Of a stretch of DNA of 64,000 bases, positions 1-9,174 are shown piece by piece. Source of the stretch: Paenibacillus glucanolyticus NBRC 15330. GTDB lineage: Bacteria > Bacillota > Bacilli > Paenibacillales > Paenibacillaceae. The notes below the pieces were generated by a model. The model saw nothing but the letters and a program-made list of their open reading frames with translations. It did not search any database and was not told the DNA's origin. Position numbers and translations under genes: made by a program. The stretch covers positions 1-64,000 of the forward strand of contig NZ_BIMC01000020.1 of NCBI RefSeq assembly GCF_004000885.1, written 5' to 3'. How positions within the stretch are numbered: the stretch's first letter is position 1; every line of letters begins with the position of its first letter.

Positions 1-202
1 TTAAGCATAAATCATTGGCTTTATTTGCAATCAATTTGTCATAGTGATGCGTCGTGTTTGTACCATTATAATAACAAACCGATCTTTGTAGCTTTTCCCA
101 GAGCTTCTCTTTACTCACTCCAATATTATCCAAACCAAAAATTTCTACGTTCAATTTCAGCTAATCGCCTTTTTTCAAGTTCAACTTCACGTTCCTCTCT
201 CT
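1..202 (-). other. Unassigned end of decayed prophage tail region
   Basis: This stretch follows the stop of the tail endopeptidase-like gene in the minus direction. A GAGAGAGG-type ribosome binding site lies just after that stop. Reading on the minus strand gives a short charged, Glu/Arg-rich fragment ending in the residues RRNFWFG before a stop, in a different frame from the nearest GTG start. It looks like the remains of a small coiled-coil phage gene, but nothing longer than about 25 codons is open in one sensible frame. I assign no function. Confidence 0.3.
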
Positions 203-1430
203 TTATAATTCAATGCGTTCTCCGTTGGGAGCCGTCCTAATAAAACTACCCATGATGCTTGCACATTCGATATAAGAACCGTGGATATCTCCGCCGTTTA
301 TAGTAGATGCTCTTATTTCGCCACTAAATTCAGCCCCTACAGCCTTCATGTGACCCGTTTCGTCTACAGAGAAGTTATCACCTATCTGGACTTCGCCGCC
401 GATAAATTTACCAGCTCGCACAACGCGAGTGAACTCATACTCTTGGTTAATCGGATCAAAATAAATGGAGTCTGTGTAACTTCCGCTACCATTCCCCTTC
501 TGCATGCGGAATTCATCTGCATTCCAGATAGAACGCGCCATCTTGTCATACCGTTCGATGACTATTCCTTCATCCGGGCCGATCTTAACGCCATGCCTCC
601 ATTTGTCTTTACCCACTGTGGTTGTCTGGATCCGGTAAATAGTATCCTGGATATCTTCAATGTAATTGGCTATGGTTACCTTGGAATTGATTCGGCGTTT
701 AGGAGAATAGGAATACTCAATAATCCGTTGTTGTTCGTTAATGCCTAGTTCCTCGTCAATGATGTCCACGGTATCACCAAGTTCGAAATATTCCAGCCCT
801 TCGAATTCTGGCAATGTGTTCAGTTCCACCACACCGATTTCGTAGGCTGTCAAAACCTCGCCTGATTGCCCGTTTACGTCCTTTACGATGCCTTTCAGGT
901 TCTTGCCTAACCGAAACTGCACACCGCGATCCTGTCCCCTTCTAGTTAGCAGAGAGACGGTGTATTTATCAAAGTATAGTTCACATCCTGTTTGAGCTGC
1001 TATTTCCATCAGGACACCACGAGCGTTAACTCCTTCTTTTAGGTCAATGCTCACGTAGCCGCTGAATTGAGCGGTTCCCACAGTGAAGCCAGTTCCCTCA
1101 AGTGCCATGTTCATTAGCACCCAAGGTGTATTTGTATGGATAAATCCACTTCGAACAAATGAAAAAGCAGATCATAAGAGACCTGCTCGCATTCTATTGC
1201 TATGGCAACTTCGTTGTTTTCGGATCGTGTTGCCTGTGTTTGACGATATTGAAATATTGTCCTTCAACCTCAGCTTTATTCCCCACCTGAATGTATTGGC
1301 TCTTTTCTTCATCGAGTACAATTGAAAATCCAAACGTATAAGCCCCATTTAATTGTTCGGTGATTTCGTCATTAAGGTAATTTTCGAAGATGGCTATGGG
1401 TTGACGTGATTGGTTTAGAATGGTTATCAA
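203..1430 (-). pseudogene. Phage tail endopeptidase-like structural protein, frameshifted
   Basis: Remains of a prophage minor structural protein of the tail-associated lysin/endopeptidase type, the baseplate hub that follows the distal tail protein in siphoviruses. Translation starts at TTG 1430 behind GGAGGTGATACC. The first 76 codons read as an N-terminal tail domain (ITILNQSRQPIAIFENYLND). The frame then breaks at about 1203, continues through a second frame (residues ECEQVSYDLLF), and shifts again near 1130 into a third frame that is open to 203 for about 300 codons. The late part has the repeating GxxFSGEIxAxTINGG beta-helix-like pattern of phage tail ends. Two indels mean that no full-length protein can be made. 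Family assignment is from sequence style, not a search. Confidence 0.65.
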
Positions 1431-1449
1431 GGTATCACCTCCAATGCAA

Positions 1450-1477
1450 ACAAGCCCCGAAGTTAATCAGGGCTTGT
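1450..1477 (-). terminator. Hairpin after the acyltransferase gene
   Basis: An 8-bp perfect inverted repeat (ACAAGCCC and GGGCTTGT, 12-base loop) is followed on the minus strand by TTTGCATT. It lies about 70 bases downstream of the acyltransferase stop and just upstream of the tail gene start, so it probably separates the two transcripts. Confidence 0.55.
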
Positions 1478-1547
1478 TGCGCAGTTTCGTCCTAATATTC
1501 AGTACAAACCAACACAATAGTTGGCTTTTGTAATTATTGCAATTTTT

Positions 1548-2657
1548 TTATGCTTGCACCTTTATCTCTTTCTGTACTTCTTTCAATGTTGGTTGCTGAT
1601 TCGCAATTTTTTTCCCTAATTTCATTATTGGATACTCATAAAATTTATACGAAATATACGATAGTACAAACGTCATTAAAAATACAAATGCAAAATAAGT
1701 TAGAAAAGCACTACTGCCGTGTTGAGGTAGAAGATTTAACTTGTTTAAAATATCCGTTTTCAGAAAAAATATTATTACAATAAAATGAAGTAAATATAAG
1801 CCAAAACTACATAAACCTAATGTAATAAAGAGTCGATTCGTTAATAATTTTGGCGGAAAAGTTGCAAAGTATAGAATAATAATAATAAAAATAAAAGCAA
1901 TTAATACATCTGCTAAGGGATTCACAACTAAGTTTGTAAAGAAATATAGATATAGAGACGGAATTATGATTATAGGAAATGAGATTCTAAAAATCTTTTT
2001 ATTAAAATCAATCAATTCGTAAAGCTTGAAACTTAATAAACCAGCAGCAAAAAACATTAATTGATGTAAGAAATTAAGTTCATAGGCAGCATTTGAAATC
2101 TTTTGTAATTCTAAACCTAAAATATCAAATTGATAAAAAATTAAAATAGAAATAATTAGCAGTATTAAAGTACTTTTAATAGTCCTACCCAACACTACAA
2201 ATAAGGGAAACAAGAAATAGAATATCCATTCTACTCCTATTGACCAACCAGCCCAAACAATACTTTCATGTTTACCTGGTATTAACCCAAACGAAAAAGT
2301 AAGGTTCGCTAATAAATCAGCAACTTCAATTTTGGTATCATACCAGAGTGGCATGGCAATTAGATAAAAAGAGATACATAAATAAAATAATGGAGCTATT
2401 CTAAAAAATCTTCCAATATAGAATTTTTTCAAACCGTCTTCCATTTGTATTTTTTTGTTATAGCCGTACAACAACGAAAATGCGCTTAATGCATAGAAAA
2501 ATCTGACACCAATATCTAGTTTTGCTACTATAGGAGTTAAACTTGTTTTATCGGCAAATCCACATACGAATAAAACATGAAAAAGTATTATCGATATTGC
2601 TGCAAAGCCTCTAAGTACATCCAATCCTTCTAATCTACTCCTACTAATACTACTCAA
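1548..2657 (-). CDS. Acyltransferase 3 family membrane protein, intact in prophage remnant
   Basis: Integral membrane O-acyltransferase (acyltransferase 3 / OafA-YrhL type), which in this family moves acyl groups such as acetyl onto cell-surface glycans. The start is TTG 2657 behind GGGGGAAT, giving MSSISRSRLEGLDVLRGF; an in-frame ATG at 2711 is less likely. Family marks are the N-terminal LEGLDVLRGFAAISIILFH segment with its membrane His, the YIGRFFRIAPLF motif (RxxR), about ten hydrophobic helices and a C-terminal EYPIMKLGKK end. The 369-residue length is usual. Base composition is clearly AT-rich compared with the flanking chromosome, and it is the only long undamaged gene in the prophage. 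I infer a cargo (lysogenic conversion) gene that could modify a surface polymer; the substrate is unknown. Confidence 0.85.
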   Translation of the reverse strand: MSSISRSRLEGLDVLRGFAAISIILFHVLFVCGFADKTSLTPIVAKLDIGVRFFYALSAFSLLYGYNKKIQMEDGLKKFYIGRFFRIAPLFYLCISFYLIAMPLWYDTKIEVADLLANLTFSFGLIPGKHESIVWAGWSIGVEWIFYFLFPLFVVLGRTIKSTLILLIISILIFYQFDILGLELQKISNAAYELNFLHQLMFFAAGLLSFKLYELIDFNKKIFRISFPIIIIPSLYLYFFTNLVVNPLADVLIAFIFIIIILYFATFPPKLLTNRLFITLGLCSFGLYLLHFIVIIFFLKTDILNKLNLLPQHGSSAFLTYFAFVFLMTFVLSYISYKFYEYPIMKLGKKIANQQPTLKEVQKEIKVQA

Positions 2658-2707
2658 AAAAATTCCCCCTGTTACTATTCTATTTAATAATAGTAACATA
2701 GTATGCC

Positions 2708-2869
2708 TCAATAAGTTCCTATTGTGTTTTCTGTAACTGTTTTTTTATTTTTGTTTTCAATGTCTATTTTATATAATTTTTCTTCTAATTTAGTAACGTA
2801 CATTTGTGTTTCACCAAGTTTGATATTTAACCTTGCAGTTTCTTTCTTTAATAAAATGATTTCGTCCAT
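2708..2869 (-). CDS. Small Lys/Glu-rich phage protein (53 aa)
   Basis: Short intact reading frame starting ATG 2869 behind AGAGGTGATA. The protein begins MDEIILLKKETARLN and is rich in Lys, Glu and Leu with heptad-like spacing, so a short coiled coil is likely. It lies 4 bases after the tail fibre stop and ends about 50 bases before the acyltransferase start, in the same direction. Many siphoviruses have a small coiled-coil protein after the tail fibre gene. No function can be assigned, and the composition is AT-rich like the acyltransferase gene. Confidence 0.5.
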   Translation of the reverse strand: MDEIILLKKETARLNIKLGETQMYVTKLEEKLYKIDIENKNKKTVTENTIGTY

Positions 2870-2873
2870 ATTA

Positions 2874-4155
2874 TCACCTCTTTACTGAGTTCTTGTAAAT
2901 CTTCCAAACTGGTGACGAACTATTGCCGATGGTTATATATAAATTACCGTTAGCGTGGTCAAAACAAAGCGAGCAATTCCCTGCAAAGCCTTTGCCTGTG
3001 TCGCTGTTTGGAGCTGCGTCATTTTGTAAAAAACACACGCTGTTCGATATACTCACAGCGTATTGATGGACCGTGAAACTCGTTTGATTATTACACACGA
3101 TGTTTACGCCCTCGCTAGAAGAGACAACTGTTGTTTTGCCTGGACCACCCATGCTAATGCCTTTTCCAGTGGGAGTCTCAGTACATACTCTGAAAGCGAA
3201 GCATCCTCTAGCACTATACCGTTAACAAATGCTCCTGTAATATCCACAGCCTTTTTCATGGCGTAGGCCCCACCGTTTGTCAGGAAGATACCTGTTGATT
3301 TCCCTACAGTGTCCGGGTTGTTTTTCTTCATGGTGATGACTTGGCCGTATGCGTCGGTCGGTGCAGTTTCTTCAATGTTTACTTGAAGCTCAAGTCCTTC
3401 TACTAACCCTCCGCTATTTGCAATGGGCCGTTCCCAGGAAACAAGCAATTTCCCTGTAGGTGTTTTCTTCGTCTGCAGGATTAAACTCCGCACCAGCCGA
3501 GTCGATTCGCGAGTAAAATCCCATCAACGAATCTTTCCCTGTATAGCCCGGCAGAGTAGTTCCGGCGCCATCATCATATTTTAGGGGCATTCACAGCCAT
3601 TAATGCTTTTTGGCTGCCATCAATATTAGGTATGCCACCATGTTTTCCATTATTCCCTTCGTACATTTGAATCAATACTGGTGTATCTAATCCTTCGAAT
3701 GTATTGTTCAACTTTACATTTGCAAAAAAGGTGCCTACGCCATTCTGGTACCACGTTTGGTCCCCTGTTTTAAAGTTGTGCGCTCTGGTGTCAGTTAAAT
3801 GTGAAGCAAATTGCGACTCATCATTGTCTAATCTCGCTGATAATACCGAGAAGCCACCGCGCGCGTCAACGATCTCAGTATTGTCATTCCCTGCCTGCGC
3901 TACAATATCGCTTATTCGTGTATTCACATTTTCTTTTGCCTCATCGACATTGTTTCCAGGCACTTCCCCATTGAATGATATGTTTTCCGCTACATGCGCT
4001 GAAGTTGACGCTATATGGTTTTCTATTGTATCTGACACTTCAGTTAATTCGTTATTGACTCTAGTAAAATTTCGATTAATCTTAGGGTATGCTTGTCATA
4101 GTGTATCTGGAGGATTACCATTATCCGCACCTTTAATGATTTCGATGTCTGCCAT
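2874..4155 (-). pseudogene. Phage tail fibre/receptor-binding-like gene, multiply disrupted
   Basis: The start is ATG 4155 behind AAGGGGTGAATTC. The N-terminus (MADIEIIKGADNG) and the following NRNFTRVNNELTEV helix are typical of Bacillales phage tail fibre or baseplate upper proteins. A TGA interrupts the frame at 4096-4098 (codon 20). The frame then runs to about 3576, where an indel replaces NAPK-YDDG with a stop. Another shift occurs near 3470 and another near 3150; the last open part ends at 2874. Homologous-looking protein can be followed through all frames (for example SASVEN-type helix, ARLDNDESQFASHLTD, TYWYQN-like beta part), so this is decay of one gene rather than several genes. 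It sits 12 bases downstream of the distal tail gene. Confidence 0.65.
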
Positions 4156-4167
4156 TGAATTCACCCC

Positions 4168-4974
4168 TTACGCATATTTCTGACGAAATTTAATTGCCAT
4201 ACTAAAATCAAGATCGATACCACCAACAATAATACGTGACGCACCGACAGGTAACTTTCCATATCTAGCATTTGTGTTATTAAGAACATTACTCTCCGCT
4301 AACTTCGCTGTTTTTCGTTTAAAATATACCCCTAATACTCCAGATATTGGAACTCTATATATAAATTCAACGCCACCTACTGTCAGAGACAAATAACTAA
4401 AAGACCCCGAAATTTCAATCACAGGCAGTGCGTTTTGATTTCCGTAGTTGTAAACTGTCAATTCCTGATGTCTATTAATTGTGTAGTTGTAATAGGTATC
4501 CACATATATATCACTATCAACTACTATGAGACTATCCACGTTTATTTCGTGTGACCAATACGTGCTATAGGCGAATGGATCAAAGGCTGTAAACGGCAGT
4601 GTGAATGTTCCAAGTCCGCTTATACGTTCAATTTGCAAATCCCCTGAGTAACGTACCATGTACTACCTATCCGGTTGATTGGAGAATATGATAGGCATTG
4701 TCCTCGGTGTACCATCACCATCCAACAAAAAAGCAGCAAGCGCCGAAACACGTTGCTGCAATTCAATATAGTTCTTTGCGAAGAACGCACATTCCAGTTC
4801 AAACTGTTTCGGCCCCATGGTTGCGCCAAAGTCATACGCTCCGTGCATACCAGGGACCGTTACAATGGTATCTACCGTAGAAGATAGGATTGGACGCTGA
4901 GTCCTGCGAAACACGCCCATGCCTACCGACTTCGGTGTTACACCGTCTAGGGTTAATACTGAATCGTGACTCAA
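4168..4974 (-). pseudogene. Distal tail protein (Dit-like) with in-frame amber stop
   Basis: Resembles siphovirus distal tail protein, the hub joining tail tube and baseplate. The likely start is TTG 4974, behind GGGAGGTG and overlapping the TGA of the tape measure gene (TTGA). The first half (LTLDGVTPKSVGMG to GTPRTMPIIFSNQPDR) is open. At 4663-4665 a TAG follows SNQPDR, and reading continues in the same frame as YMVRYSGDLQIERISGLGTF to the stop at 4168. Because both halves are in one frame, a single nonsense change explains the break. The joined length, about 268 residues, is usual for the family. Confidence 0.65.
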
Positions 4975-6560
4975 GTCGCCACACCTCCCAATCCTCTTGA
5001 GTTCCACGTGATATAACTGCCGATACCTTGACTCAACTTCCTGATGTCTTCATCATTGCGAACATTGAAGTTAGCTCCCTTGAACATCCCTTCCATGTTG
5101 TATTGATTGTCTACGCTGCCTGTAGGCGAGTTTCCTTGCGCCGCTGACATCGCACTTGATGCCGCAACCGATAATCCTAAAGGGTCAACAGACATGGCCT
5201 TAGAAACGGCTCATGATAGGTTCTCTGCTGATTTAACAGCCAACCGGCCAGCATCAGCAATACCAATTGCCAATCCTTCTGAAATGTATTCACCGTATCC
5301 CATCATGAGTCGGGATGGAGATTTAATTCCGAAGAAGTCTTTGAATCCATTTTTGATCTTAGCAGCAACATCCTTGGCGCTATTCCAAACAGCTTCTGCC
5401 ATGTTCCTGATACCATTAATAAGCCCCTGCATGATGTCTTTACCAATAGAGGACATGGTTTCTTTGACGTTTGAGAATATATTCTTGATGCCATTCCAAA
5501 TAGACTCAGCAACACCCTTTACAGCCTCCCAAGCACCTTTCCAATCGCCTTTTAGAACTGATAAGAAAACCTTTAATAACGTTGGATATAACTCCAGTTT
5601 CGATAGTGATTTTGATTGCGTCCCAAACACCTATGAATATGGATTTGACAACTTTCAGGGCAGTAGTAAACAAAACCCTTCATCGTTGTCCCCATGTATC
5701 CCAGAATGACTTTATTCCATTGAAGACCGTTTTCACTACATTGGAAATCGCATCGAACACTGCTTTGAATACAGTTTTCAATATTTCAATGTGTTCATCT
5801 CCGTGATTGTAGGTCCCCATTTGTCCCAAAATGCTTTTATATCATCAAATACCTTCTTAACAATCTGAGAAATAGCTTCAAAGACTGTTTTGAAAACAGT
5901 CTTAGTTATCTCCCAATTTTTTTTTAAGAAGCCAATAATGTCAGCTCCCCACTTTTCCCAAAATGATTTGATAGCGTTAAAAATGTTAGTCGCTGCTGTT
6001 TTTAAGAATTCCCAAGCTGCATTTAATCCATTTCGAACGGTTTCATTATTGTTATATAAATAAATCAAACAGGCTACCAAACCGGCAACTGCTGCAACAA
6101 CTAAAAGTATCCTAAACAAAGGTGATAAATTGGAGATCAAGGATTCTGTTTGACCAAATACCACCAGTAAAGGGCCGACCGCCGCTACTCCAGCAATGAT
6201 AAATCAGGTTTTTGGTTCCAGCATCCAGGGTATTAAACCATGTCAATAATTCAGCGGTGATTATAGGTTGAATTAGATTGGCTAGTCCTGACAATGCTTG
6301 CTGAAGGCCATACTGCGCATTGGCAGTTATCGATCATCGCTTGGTTGTTTTCTTTGTATTCTCATTAACTTCAGCCAGACCGAGATTAGCAAGCTGATCA
6401 AGTACATATTGCTGCTCGGTTCCGTTTTCAATCGAATCTGAAAGTCCTACATTAATATCATCAAGATTAACGCTAGATCGTTCCAAAAGCTCTGCAAATG
6501 GCCCTATAGCTGCACCTGAAACAAGAGTCTCTTGTAGTCCATCAGCTATACCTTCAAATT
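4971..6560 (-). pseudogene. Tail tape measure protein, fragmentary
   Basis: C-terminal part of a phage tape measure protein, which sets tail length. Diagnostic are the repeated amphipathic/aromatic units (for example IKSFWEKWGADI, IKAFWDKWGPTI and GDWKGAWEAVKGV) and a hydrophobic helix (LFRILLVVAAVAGLVACLIY) typical of these proteins. In-frame TGA codons occur at 5211-5213 (SAENLS*AVSKAM) and 6334-6336 (TTKR*SITANAQYG), and frame changes lie near 5590, 5690 and 6140. The 5' end is missing: the homologous reading starts abruptly at about 6560, directly against the stop of the excisionase-like relic, which indicates a large internal deletion of the head and early tail genes. Confidence 0.65.
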
Positions 6561-6561
6561 T

Positions 6562-6745
6562 TTATGCTTGTTTCATTGCTTGTTGATCACCGCGCAACCA
6601 TGACTCAATTACCTCGCGATGAAACAGAATTCGCCCTCGAACTCTAGCATATGGAATCTGTTTCTCCCTAGCCATGGTTAAACTGTTGTTTGTGACACTC
6701 GATCAATTCAGCTGCTTCAGCAACAGTTAATGTGATTTTCGTCAT
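6562..6745 (-). pseudogene. Excisionase-family helix-turn-helix gene, frameshifted
   Basis: Small MerR/excisionase-like DNA-binding protein of about 60 residues. The start is ATG 6745 behind AAGGTGGTGGG. The first frame gives MTKITLTVAEAAELIE, then a one-base shift gives VTNNSLTMAREKQIPYARVR and on to WLRGDQQAMKQA before TAA at 6562-6564. The order of wing and recognition helix (AEAAELI, then REKQIPYARVRGRILFHREVIESWL) is that of the helix-turn-helix 17/excisionase family. It lies near the integrase relic on the opposite strand, as an excision factor would. The frameshift in the recognition region should inactivate it. Confidence 0.6.
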
Positions 6746-6768
6746 CTAACCCACCACCTTAATATTCT

Positions 6769-6941
6769 TCATAATTTGATCGTTTGTTTCTTTTCGGATT
6801 TTTCATTCTCATGGATATCAACCTTGCCCGAGCACTTAATGGAAAGTCGAGCAATTAATCGTTGTAGCTTTTTCCACGCCTCTTCAGTTAACCCTGGATT
6901 TATTTGGTTTTTAGTGGATAATTCAATCGTTTAAATATCAT
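6769..6941 (-). pseudogene. Small phage orf remnant with frameshift
   Basis: A GGAGGAGTG ribosome binding site precedes ATG 6941, but this frame stops after 13 codons. One base over, an open stretch reads NQINPGLTEEAWKKLQRLIA and ends at TGA 6769-6771. The continuity suggests one small gene of about 55 codons broken by an indel. It lies between the excisionase-like and integrase relics, where siphoviruses carry small regulatory or hypothetical genes. I do not recognise the family. Confidence 0.35.
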
Positions 6942-7021
6942 CACTCCTCCTTTTATGATTTCAACCATGCCATTACATATCATCAAAATGCTCATACATC
7001 TGAACAATTTGATAAATAGAA

Positions 7022-8004
7022 GTGGCTAATATACGACAACGAGGAAAGAACAGTTGGGAGTTTACTGTGAGCACAGGTAAAGGGCCAAATAATAAATATG
7101 GACGTGAAACGAAGACATTAGAAGTAACTGAGAAGTTGAGCCCTAAGAAGTTACAGAAGTAACTTGAATATGAATAAGCCAAGTTCAAAGAAGAGGTAAA
7201 GAGTGGTAATTACATCAAACAAAGTAAAAAAACGTTTGAAGAGTTTATCACCTTATAGAAAACTCATTACGCGATTTCCAACCTATCTCCTACAACACTT
7301 GAAACGTATAATAGGCACATAAATTCCAGATTGATTCCAGCCATCGGACATTTAACACTTGATCAAATAAAGCTTGGACACATTCTTGGCTTCCTAAAGG
7401 AATTAGAAAAACCCGAGTCGCGCTTGAAGAAACCTAAACAAAATGGAAGTGAAAATGATAATGTTGTAGTTGAGGTATCTTCACTAGACTTCGGAACTAT
7501 CGGGTACATATACCGTGTTTTAAAAAATATTTTAAAAAGAGCTGAAGAGTGGAAAATGATCCTCTCTAATCCCATGGAAGGCATTAAGAAGCCAACCCCA
7601 CCCATTGAGATAAGAAAACAAAACAACTTGATCAAAAAAGTAATCCCCAGTATTACAATGATAAGGAAGCACAGGATGTTGTGGACGCTCTTTTTAGTGA
7701 AACAAGGAAGTGGAGACTGTTTATGCTTGGCTCTATGCTAGGTGGCTGTAGACGAGGTGAACTTGTTGCTTTAGAATGGCCTCAGGTTTCTTTTGAAGAG
7801 AATTGTATCTCCATTGAAAACAATATCCCATTAACCTAAGAAGGGAAGGCTATTGAGAAGGATCCGAAGTCTGTCAGCTCAATACGCACTGTAGACATGC
7901 CTGTTTGGTATATGGAAGAAATGAAGGCGTATTTCAGGGAATGGCAGCTTGAGAAGAAGACACTAGGCACAAAGTGGTCTGTTACGTTAATGCTTTACTT
8001 TTAG
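7022..8004 (+). pseudogene. Phage tyrosine integrase, nonsense and frameshift mutated, C-terminus lost
   Basis: Remnant of a phage site-specific tyrosine recombinase. The likely original start is GTG 7022 (ANIRQRGKNSWEFTVSTGKG, an AP2-like arm-binding domain). In-frame stops are TAA 7160-7162, TAA 7175-7177 and TAG 7256-7258 (the last probably from a Trp codon). The SAM-like core-binding domain follows (LSPTTLETYNRHI, RLIPAIGHLTLDQI). A frame shift at about 7630 leads into the catalytic domain, which keeps the first catalytic Arg in GGCRRGELVALEW. A further TAA lies at about 7840. The reading ends at TAG 8002-8004, before the usual HxxR and Tyr motifs, so the C-terminal part of the active site is absent. 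It cannot act as a recombinase. Confidence 0.75.
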
Positions 8005-8014
8005 GAGGGACTTC

Positions 8015-8179
8015 ATGAGTGATTTTGTTAGCAACGAAGATCATGGAATAGAAGTTAAGAGGGTTCAATATGTGCTGATCTCCCTGCTCTCTATTTGCAC
8101 ATTGAGAAGGGTCCCCGCAATCGAAACATTCAGGAACGAAATATATGTTCATTTAATGAAATTGAAAATCTCAGATTAA
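8015..8179 (+). CDS. Possible small protein after integrase relic (54 aa)
   Basis: Open frame from ATG 8015 behind GGAGGGACTTC to TAA 8177-8179. It begins MSDFVSNEDHGIEVKRVQY and has a central hydrophobic stretch. It follows the truncated integrase on the same strand and may be a by-product of the same deletion that removed the integrase C-terminus. I do not recognise it, and nothing recognisable lies between it and the next gene at 8287. Confidence 0.25.
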   Translation: MSDFVSNEDHGIEVKRVQYVLISLLSICTLRRVPAIETFRNEIYVHLMKLKISD

Positions 8180-8286
8180 CCTATCTCTATCTATCCAACT
8201 CCAGCATATGATTTTGACGCTGCAGCAGTTTTGGGCATGGGGAGAGCAGAATTGCATCATCCCAACAATGGTTACGGGTGCCTCGC

Positions 8287-8559
8287 CTATCGAATTTCAA
8301 TGAGCTGTCCAGAATACGGCACCTCTCTCCATTCCGTTATAGTCAGTAACTCCTCTTCTAGAACAATTAGGCTTTGCATATCCCGCCAGACATTAAACCT
8401 AATGTAACCATGCCGCTCTAATGATTCGATACCTTCCAAAATTTCAACCGCCTTCCGGCCGGTAAGATATTTGAGCAGCCTCAAGGTTGGGACACGGCTG
8501 CGATGAGCCTGATAGGTAATCAATATCTTGAGCAGCTTGACCTCCAGATCATGAAGCAT
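8287..8559 (-). CDS. Hypothetical protein, second gene of LexA-promoter pair
   Basis: A 90-residue soluble protein, start ATG 8559 behind GGAAGGGGTACGC (a further in-frame ATG at 8580 is less well placed). The N-terminal half (MLHDLEVKLLKILITYQAHR) is helical and basic. The middle (LRLLKYLTGRKAVEILEGIE, SLERHGYIRF) has the look of a winged-helix fold: helix, helix, then a beta wing. The C-terminus is acidic. The start overlaps the end of the preceding gene (stop 8549), so the two are probably co-translated. DNA binding is an inference from fold appearance only; I do not recognise the family. Confidence 0.6.
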   Translation of the reverse strand: MLHDLEVKLLKILITYQAHRSRVPTLRLLKYLTGRKAVEILEGIESLERHGYIRFNVWRDMQSLIVLEEELLTITEWREVPYSGQLIEIR

Positions 8560-8755
8560 GCGTACCCCTTCCTTTCTCATGTCTCCAGGACAGAATGTTG
8601 TTTACATTAAATACACGAGGTTGACCTGTTTCCAGGCATGTTGCCCTAATGCGCGAATCCCGAACACTATGGATCTGTATTTTACGCTGGGTGATCTTAC
8701 CCTTCTGATCCTCGTAAATGATTTCGATGGTTTGTTCCAGGTATTTTTCAAACAT
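8549..8755 (-). CDS. Small WYL-like/YolD-like beta protein, likely LexA-regulated
   Basis: A 68-residue protein, start ATG 8755 behind AGAGGCGGTGGC; longer upstream in-frame starts pass through the promoter and are rejected. The sequence IEIIYEDQKGKITQRKIQIH followed by IRATCLETGQPRVF and VNNILSW is the pattern of the short WYL/YolD-type beta-barrel, ending in the residues before a typical INxILSW motif. Such domains occur as ligand-sensing or DNA-damage associated modules in Bacillales. The promoter 35 bases upstream overlaps a near-perfect LexA box, which supports SOS control. Overlaps the following gene by 11 bases. Exact role unknown. Confidence 0.65.
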   Translation of the reverse strand: MFEKYLEQTIEIIYEDQKGKITQRKIQIHSVRDSRIRATCLETGQPRVFNVNNILSWRHEKGRGTHAS

Positions 8756-8789
8756 TATGCCACCGCCTCTAATAAGAACATTTGTTTGT

Positions 8790-8818
8790 ATTATATGCGA
8801 ACATTCGTTCTTTATCAA
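8790..8818 (-). promoter_or_regulatory. Sigma-A promoter overlapped by a LexA (DinR) box
   Basis: Minus-strand -35 TTGATA (8813-8818), 17-base spacer and -10 TATAAT (8790-8795), near consensus. Inside the spacer, 8798-8811 reads CGAACATTCGTTCT, matching the Bacillus LexA box CGAAC-N4-GTTCG at all but the last base. LexA binding would directly block polymerase. The promoter points at the 8549-8755 and 8287-8559 gene pair. Confidence 0.75.
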
Positions 8819-8932
8819 TAACAATTTTACCCTGATTATCTTGCAGATAAAATCCACAAATTTGCCGTTGCCTATAGCTCCTTATCCATACTTATACAGC
8901 CGCTCAATTCCTCCCCATCTTACACGCAAAAA

Positions 8933-8964
8933 GAAATCCGGCACCTAGACGGCACCGGATTTCA
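8933..8964 (-). terminator. Rho-independent terminator after agrD
   Basis: An AAATCCGG/CCGGATTT stem with GC-rich extension is followed on the minus strand by CTTTTT. It lies about 70 bases downstream of the agrD stop and closes the agr-like operon. Confidence 0.75.
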
Positions 8965-9033
8965 TCATCATTCATGCAGCTTATCTTAAATTGGAGTCCC
9001 TCAGTCCCCTTACTGCACATATCAACACAGCAA

Positions 9034-9174
9034 TTATTTCAGAAGTTCTTCCGGTGTCTCTCCACTGTACACAAATACGGGACTTGCGGTATTAACTACG
9101 AATACGGCTACCATCGTCAGAGCAGATGCGATAAATGAAAACAACTGATGCCTAACCTTGCTGATCCATAACAT
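9034..9174 (-). CDS. agrD: AgrD-like autoinducing peptide precursor with Ser at the ring position
   Basis: A 46-residue propeptide, start ATG 9174 behind AAGGAGGACAAGCTC, overlapping the agrB end by 23 bases in another frame. The N-terminal part (MLWISKVRHQ, then LFSFIASALTMVAVFVV) is an amphipathic/hydrophobic leader, the middle is TASPVFV, and the C-terminus is YSGETPEELLK. Aligned without gaps to the known S. aureus pattern (Cys-ring of five, acidic recognition tail with PxEL), ring Cys corresponds to Ser31 and the tail Pro to Pro41. Predicted ring residues are S31-P-V-F-V35. With Ser, AgrB processing would give a lactone rather than a thiolactone, as known for some staphylococci. Position directly behind agrB supports the call. 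Exact N-terminal trimming cannot be predicted. Confidence 0.85.
   Translation of the reverse strand: MLWISKVRHQLFSFIASALTMVAVFVVNTASPVFVYSGETPEELLK

Noticed and set aside
4168..4659. Two separate distal tail genes
   Set aside because: The two frames are in phase with only a TAG between them and together match one Dit-like protein.
203..8004. Stop-codon recoding (TGA read as an amino acid) in the prophage
   Set aside because: Besides TGA there are TAA and TAG stops and several frame shifts in the same genes, so decay explains the data; no suppressor tRNA was seen.
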